A stretch of DNA of 43,291 nucleotides from Sphaerosporella brunnea. Lineage: Eukaryota > Ascomycota > Pezizomycetes > Pezizales > Pyronemataceae. The notes below the pieces were generated by a model, which was given only the letters and a program-made list of their open reading frames with translations, had not been told where the DNA came from and did no database searches. Position numbers and translations under genes: made by a program. The DNA lies in assembly GCA_008704415.1 (NCBI GenBank), contig VXIS01000375.1, positions 1 through 43,291 on the forward strand, written 5' to 3'. Below are positions 38,856 through 43,291 of this stretch, one piece after another (positions within the stretch are counted from its first letter, which is position 1; every line of letters begins with the position of its first letter).

Positions 38856-40620
38856 ATCGCGTCCTCAGTACCGCAGATGGAAGACCCCTTAACCAGCAAT
38901 GGGAGATTGATGAAGCAGGTCACGGTAAACGGCCGTTTGATACAAATCCACACAGGACGGACGCGTGGCGGTGCACGACGAATGCAACAGCAGCAGGGCA
39001 ACAACGAGGGCATGCGGACAATTTAGGAGGACAGCCTGTTGGGGAGGGGAGAATCAAAAAGCTAGAATGAGGCTCTGACCGCGCCGGATGCAAACGAATG
39101 GATGTCTGTCTGAGATTCAGAGCAGAAATCATTGAAATCTCACGATGTTTATACATACGTGGATGCGGCACCGCCTGAAAAACGGGTGGTTGACGCAAAG
39201 TGGGTGATGATAGTGAATGAGAAGCCTGACGGCACCATCAAAAAGTACAAGGTGCGACTGGTGGCACGTGGTTTTCTGCAGACTCCTGACGACTACGACG
39301 AAATCAGGTCTCCGGTTGTCCACGCCGAGAGCATATGTTTAACCCTAGGTTTGATAGCCATGCAGGATCTGGAAGTGGCCGTGTTAGACATTCTGACAGC
39401 ATATCTGGGTGTGACGCTGAAACAAGAGGTATATCTGGACCTCCCAAAAGCGGAATGGGGGGATGATCCGTAAACCAGGCATAGGCCTGTCGTTTTGCTG
39501 AAGAATTCAGTCCCGAGCCTGAAACAGACTGGACGATGCTGTTTGAATGACGTCAGCCCATTTATCGTCAACCAGCTGCACCTGAAGGCATCTGTGTCGG
39601 CTCCAAAACTATAGTACAGCGACGACGCTATACTCAACCTATATATTGACAACATCCTAATCGCGGCCCTGTTTCACCATTAGAGCAGCTTTGCAAGGAG
39701 TTTCGGACACGGTTCCAGGCAATAGTGGGAGTAGTGACGGAGCCGACATTCACCCATGTTGGATTGGTGATCTGACGGGACCCCAAGAACGCCAAACATG
39801 GATATTGCAGGAGGCTTACGTAACGAAGGTCTTAGCCAGGTTTGGGATGGAAGACAGCGCAAGGAAGCTGCTTCGGACGCAGCCCCACTGGAAGCCTCAC
39901 GTACCGATGGACAAAGAAGAAGCGTGCGATAAAGGCATTTACCGCCATGCAATTGAAAGCCTGCTCTACGCAGCTCTCAGAAGCAGGCCTGATATCGCAT
40001 GCGCCGTAAGGATCCTTGGACGATACGCTAGTGATCCGTCAATCAAGCATTAGGGAGCTATCAAGCATCCCCTGCGATACCTCAACGCAACTCAAACCCT
40101 TGAGCTAGCACTCCTCGGACAGCCGCATCGCCAGGACAAAATCATCGCATATTCCGATGCCGATCATGCTGGAGATCAGAATGAAGCCCGATCTACGTCT
40201 GGATGGCTGATATTGTTGAATGGATCGCTCATTGTCTGGAAGACGAAGAAGTAGGGATTGGTAGCGCGTAGAACCATGGAGGAGGAAGTTATCGGCATGG
40301 ACAGTGCCTACAGACAGGCAAGCTGGCTTCGAGACGTTGCTCACAAGATCGGCTGAGGAAACATCAGCCAGACGATTACCCTGCATGGCGACAACACAGC
40401 TGGTGAAAACACTTTTCGAAACGGATTCCCAAACGTGACTAAACACCTACGCATCCGATACCATACCATACATGACCACATCGAAAGCACCGATCTGATG
40501 CTGGAACACCTGACGAGCCAAGAGCAGTTGGCTGATGGTTTGACAAAGCCATTGGGATCGGTCGAGCACACAGCTTTCGTTAGGGAGATTGGGCTGATGG
40601 ACGAGAAACTAGGTTGATTA
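38856..40620 (+). pseudogene. Copia F reverse transcriptase and RNase H
   Basis: RT start at 39132-39473 (VDAKWVMIVNEKPDGTIKKY, KVRLVARGFLQTPDDYDEI, LDILTAYLGVTLKQEVYLDL). The catalytic box at 39642-39653 reads YIDN instead of YxDD, which removes a catalytic aspartate. RT end at 39691-40053 (IESLLYAALRSRPDIACAV). RNase H at 40120-40617 (IAYSDADHAGDQNEARSTSG, IRYHTIHDHIESTD, EQLADGLTKPLGSVEHT). Several nonsense codons (39471, 40051, 40252 and 40354 regions). Dead polymerase. Confidence 0.87.
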
Positions 40621-40726
40621 TGTGGGCGCGGCGCACCGCGACGGAGAAGCGACAGATGAGGACGATACGGATATATAATTTATGGAGAAAACGGAGGCAT
40701 AGTTTATGCTCGGATAGGGGGAGTCT

Positions 40727-40941
40727 TGAGTGTAGAGTGACGCTGTAGGCATCACTCTACCCTCTATGGAATACCCGAGTATTAACTTTGTCAGGGATGT
40801 AGTTAGATTAGGGTTTGAGGCTAGCGTGCCAAGCCGTTACTGCACCTTAAGTGCAGTAACAACACGTCTAGCTCTGTACCTTTAATATAACCTTTTCTAC
40901 CCACATCTTATTGTTACTGCGTCCAGAACTTGCTGTCAACA
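40727..40941 (+). repeat. Copia F 3' LTR, about 215 bp
   Basis: Begins after GGATAGGGGGAGTCT (probable TGAGTG start) and ends CTGTCAACA. Words in the order of the D and E LTRs: GTAGTTAGATTAGGGTTTG, the hairpin (40836-40860), AGCTCTGTACCTTTAATATA. Confidence 0.75.
40836..40860. repeat. LTR hairpin of copia F
   Basis: GTTACTGCAC-CTTAA-GTGCAGTAAC, a perfect 10-bp stem with 5-nt loop. Compared with copia D one T-A pair has become A-T, keeping the stem. Confidence 0.85.
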
Positions 40942-41990
40942 AGGTGTGGGTAGTAGTAGACTGTCTCACCAAAATGGCACACTTCATTCCATTGAAGACG
41001 AATGAGGAAACCCCAGTACAAGAGTTAGCAAAGCTCTTTGCAAAGGAAATTTGGAGGCTCCATGGTCTACCCTCACGGATAGTATCCGATAGAGATGGAA
41101 AGTTTACGTCGCCCTTTTGGAAGGAGTTAATGGAGCATTTAGACGTCGAATTGTCTATGTCCACAGCCTTTCTTGTACAAACAGATGGACATACTGAGAG
41201 AGTCAACTCGGTGTTGGAACAGTATGTCAGGCATTACTGTTGCTTCCAGCAGAATGACTGGGTAGACCTGTTGCCGATGGTAGAATTTGCCTACAATACA
41301 GGGGTCTCCGAAACTACCAAGATGTCTCCGTTCCCGGCGAACTACATCTTCCAGCCACACACGCAGTGGATCAAGCCAGCTGAAGGGCAGGAGTGGTCCA
41401 ACCCAGCAAGTGAGCTGTTGCTCACACGTTGGAAAAGAATCTTGGAGTTCCTGAAAGAACACATCTATCAAGTACAGACACAAATGGCAAAATGGTATAA
41501 TGCGAAAGCGCAGAACCAGCCTTCGTTCAAAGTGGGAGATAAGGTGATGATAGACGCTGGCAACATACAAACAAAGAGACCCTCAAAGAAGCTTGATCAC
41601 AAGAGGATTGGACCATTTCCAATCATAAAGTTGGTAGGGAAACGAGCGCTCAGAGTCCAGTTGCCTCCAACTATGGAGTTGCACTCAGTCTATCATGTGT
41701 CTTTGGTAGAGCCATATAGGCAGTCAAAGCTTCCAGGAATGCACCAAAGCTCACCTCCTCCTGAAGAGATAGATGGAGAGCTGTACTGGGTGGTCGACAA
41801 GATCACCAAAAGCAGATTCAACCCAAATAAGAAGAAGGTTGAATACTTGGGGTTTTGGAAGGGCTATCCGCCAGAGGAAGCCACCTGGGAACCTTGGGAG
41901 TACTTAGAAGGCCACGAAGCAGTTGACCTCATGCTCCAAGAGTTCCATGAGAGATATCCCCAACAGGCGAGGGATAGTCGAGTAGAGTGA
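40942..41990 (+). CDS. Gypsy I integrase and chromodomain (5'-truncated pol)
   Basis: Open frame of about 350 aa to TGA 41988-41990 with no interruption. Integrase core: VWVVVDCLTKMAHFIPLKTN, IVSDRDGKFTSPFWKEL, FLVQTDGHTERVNSVLEQYV (D, D, E in order; FHPQTDG is FLVQTDG here). Then the GPY/F-type module (KLDHKRIGPFPIIKLVGKRA) and a chromodomain (EYLGFWKGYPPEEATWEPWE). The N-terminal finger, RT and protease are missing to the left, where copia F's LTR begins. The integrity of this frame over more than 1 kb is notable next to such decayed elements. Confidence 0.85.
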
Positions 41991-42069
41991 GGGTTTGCTT
42001 GTTTGAGATTTTCCTTACTGTTTAGTTATAGTTAGCATCTCAGGACGAGATGAGTTAGGATGGGAATAA

Positions 42070-42304
42070 TGTCACGGGTATGATCACGTGACATGTACTT
42101 CTAGTAGTCAGCTAAAGAATTGAATAAGTCTACATAGCGATTGCTTAGGAGCCACGTGATAGCCGGGTGGCTTCGGATCATGATAGCTACCTTTGGTAAC
42201 ACTATGGGAGGACTCCGAGGTCGGATAACTCAAATAGGACGCAACCCAGAGAAAGAGCCAATTAAGAGAGAACAATAGCATAGGCTATTGTTAGAGCTCT
42301 TCCG
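42070..42304 (+). repeat. Gypsy I 3' LTR, cut by gypsy J
   Basis: TGTCACGGGTATGATCACGT starts 80 bp after the pol stop, following GATGAGTTAGGATGGGAATAA, a weak purine tract. It has two CACGTG words and the 9-bp hairpin AACAATAGC-ATAG-GCTATTGTT (42271-42292). It ends at 42304, where the gypsy J LTR begins. Length of the intact LTR unknown. Confidence 0.65.
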
Positions 42305-42815
42305 TGTCGCGGCGCAAGTTTGAATAGAGTTTCTCACTAAGCTACAGGCTTTTACTCACGATGGAATCGGCTGAAACTCTCAAATCTAAGACTCCAAAGG
42401 ATGCTGATTCATTTGCTGTTCCCAGGTTTATCCCCCCGTGGATGGTTGTCACGTGGCGAGGTTTGGAAGTGGGGGTTGTTTGTGGTGCCGTGATGAGGCT
42501 CTGCAGGGAGGCTCGGTCGGGTGGCTCCGAGTCGAGGTCATGTTCGGCAACCACGTGGCGCGGCGCACCGCAATCACGTGATTGCTATAAGGGGCCTTTG
42601 CTTCCGCTTTGTTGTTTGTTTTTTCTTCCTCTTTACTGAACCTTCGGATGTCAATCTGAGTACCTTCATTCCAACTTGAATCCTTACCGTGCGCATCGCG
42701 CCTCTTGTCCTGCCATCGAATCTTGGTCCTGCTCTCGTTCTTGTCCCCTTCTGTCGCTCCTCTGTACGCGAGTACCTTGGGCCCCTCCAATCTGTTTCCG
42801 CCCCTACCCGTTGCT
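42305..42815 (+). repeat. Gypsy J 5' LTR, about 511 bp
   Basis: TGTCGCGGCGCAAGTTTGA to CCCGTTGCT. Aligns along its length with the solo LTR at 27706-28218; its end is mutated from CCGTTACA. Promoter order: CACGTG at 42450, 42552 and 42575; CTATAAGG (about 42585); pyrimidine tract; ACTGAACCT at 42635-42643, the probable transcript start. Confidence 0.9.
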
Positions 42816-42826
42816 ATAGGTTCAGT
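42816..42826 (+). promoter_or_regulatory. Gypsy J primer-binding site, self-priming type
   Basis: Two bases after the LTR, AGGTTCAGT (42818-42826) is the exact reverse complement of ACTGAACCT in the LTR (42635-42643). Same geometry as in gypsy A with a different sequence. Confidence 0.75.
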
Positions 42827-42876
42827 CCACCAAAGCCCAACCTACTCGCTCCGTCACCTCGTACCCCAGCAACACC

Positions 42877-43291
42877 ATGGCCACCTATCATGATCTCCGG
42901 ATACCCCAGGAACTCTGGGTAGCCATTGCGACTGGCGCCCAAGCACCTCCAGAAGAAGGCTTCCCCCAAGAAGAGCGTGATCAACACTTGACCGACTTTG
43001 TCCACATGGCTCGACAGCTCCTCGCCTGTGAAGCACCTCTAGACATGGAAGGAGAGCTGGATGAAACTCGTGCTGAGCTTTAAACCACCCAGATCGCACA
43101 CGATGCGGCTCGCACCACCCTTGCTGCTGCCCAGCAGCAGGCACGGGACATGGCCGCCCTGCTAAATCAGGTCTTGACAATTGCCGCCGCTCACGTTTGT
43201 GAGAACCCGGAAGGTAGTGGTCAGTCAGGAGGGTTCCCCGATGCCCCCACCTTCAATGGTAGTAAGCCAGAGGAGTTGAGGACCTGGATCC
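42877..43291 (+). pseudogene. Gypsy J gag N-terminus, cut by the window end
   Basis: ATG at 42877 (MATYHDLRIPQELWVAIATG) opens a frame that meets TAA at 43081-43083 after 68 codons (DETRAEL*TTQIAHDAARTT) and then stays open to the window end through GGFPDAPTFNGSKPEELRTW, the start of the capsid domain. The arrangement of a helical N-terminal part before FNGSKPEELRTW parallels gypsy A gag, which also has a stop in this part. Probable gag pseudogene; the rest is outside. Confidence 0.8.

Larger units (their letters stand above)
36588..40941 (+). mobile_element. Ty1/copia element (copia F), 5'-truncated
   Basis: Plus-strand copia of the D/E family with most of gag-pol and a 3' LTR (about 40727-40941) but no 5' LTR. 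Order: gag, knuckle, protease, pre-integrase, integrase, RT, RNase H, purine-rich GGATAGGGGGAG, LTR. Each domain is recognisable; stops and frameshifts divide them. The left edge joins copia H and the right edge joins gypsy I pol. Confidence 0.9.

Noticed and set aside
1..43291. CRISPR arrays, riboswitches, bacterial operons, rRNA genes
   Set aside because: No regularly spaced short repeats, no bacterial gene layout and no rRNA-like sequence; the window is eukaryotic with spliceosomal introns.

Overview
The window looks like a transposon-rich stretch of a filamentous fungal nuclear genome, most likely an ascomycete, though a basidiomycete cannot be excluded. The signs are introns of 51-66 bp with CTAAC/GCTAAT-like branch sites, Ty3/gypsy elements with a C-terminal chromodomain (chromoviruses), fungal-type Ty1/copia elements, hAT and Mutator-like DNA transposons, and very few host genes. 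There are no rRNA genes, CRISPR arrays, operons or bacterial signals.

Bases 1-17,400 hold DNA transposons and low-gene-density sequence. A 5'-truncated hAT element (1-2585) encodes a BED-finger transposase with one intron and one nonsense codon. A 975-bp internally deleted relative lies at 7178-8152. Three sets of tandem repeats occur (158 bp at 4552-5027, about 225-286 bp at 8866-9660, 33 bp at 11483-11580). One convincing host gene of two exons and 330 aa, of unknown function, is at 11610-12653 on the minus strand. A decayed Mutator-like element with a SWIM finger and a zinc knuckle is at about 15939-17345.

Bases 17,397-43,291 are a nested mosaic of at least nine LTR retroelement pieces. 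For reference I name them: gypsy A (17852-23378, complete, 281-bp LTRs, ATTGG target duplication, minus strand), inserted into the chromodomain codons of gypsy B (17397-17851 plus 23379-25915, minus); copia K (25912-27479, minus); gypsy C (27480-27705 plus 28219-29440, plus strand), which carries a 513-bp solo LTR (27706-28218, GGAAA duplication) at its gag/pol junction; copias D (29441-30480, minus) and E (30555-31920, plus), arranged head to head as a large inverted repeat; copia H (32121-34126 plus 36473-36587, plus), interrupted by copia G (34127-36467, 220-bp LTRs, CGTGC duplication); copia F (36588-40941, plus); the 3' half of gypsy I (40942-42304, plus); and the 5' LTR and gag start of gypsy J (42305 to the window end, plus).

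The most interesting content is mechanistic. Gypsy A has a canonical -1 frameshift heptamer followed 5 nt later by a 7-bp stem, exactly at its gag stop. Gypsies A and J each have a 9-nt sequence 2 nt past the 5' LTR that is complementary to the predicted first bases of their own transcript, the sign of Tf1/sushi-type self-priming, and the two families differ in sequence but keep the pairing. The copia elements instead carry a primer site matching the anticodon arm of initiator tRNA-Met (half-tRNA priming). The LTRs of copias D, E and F share a hairpin with a compensatory base-pair change. Copia H has four nonsense codons and no frameshift, all explained by C-to-T changes, which suggests RIP-like mutation.
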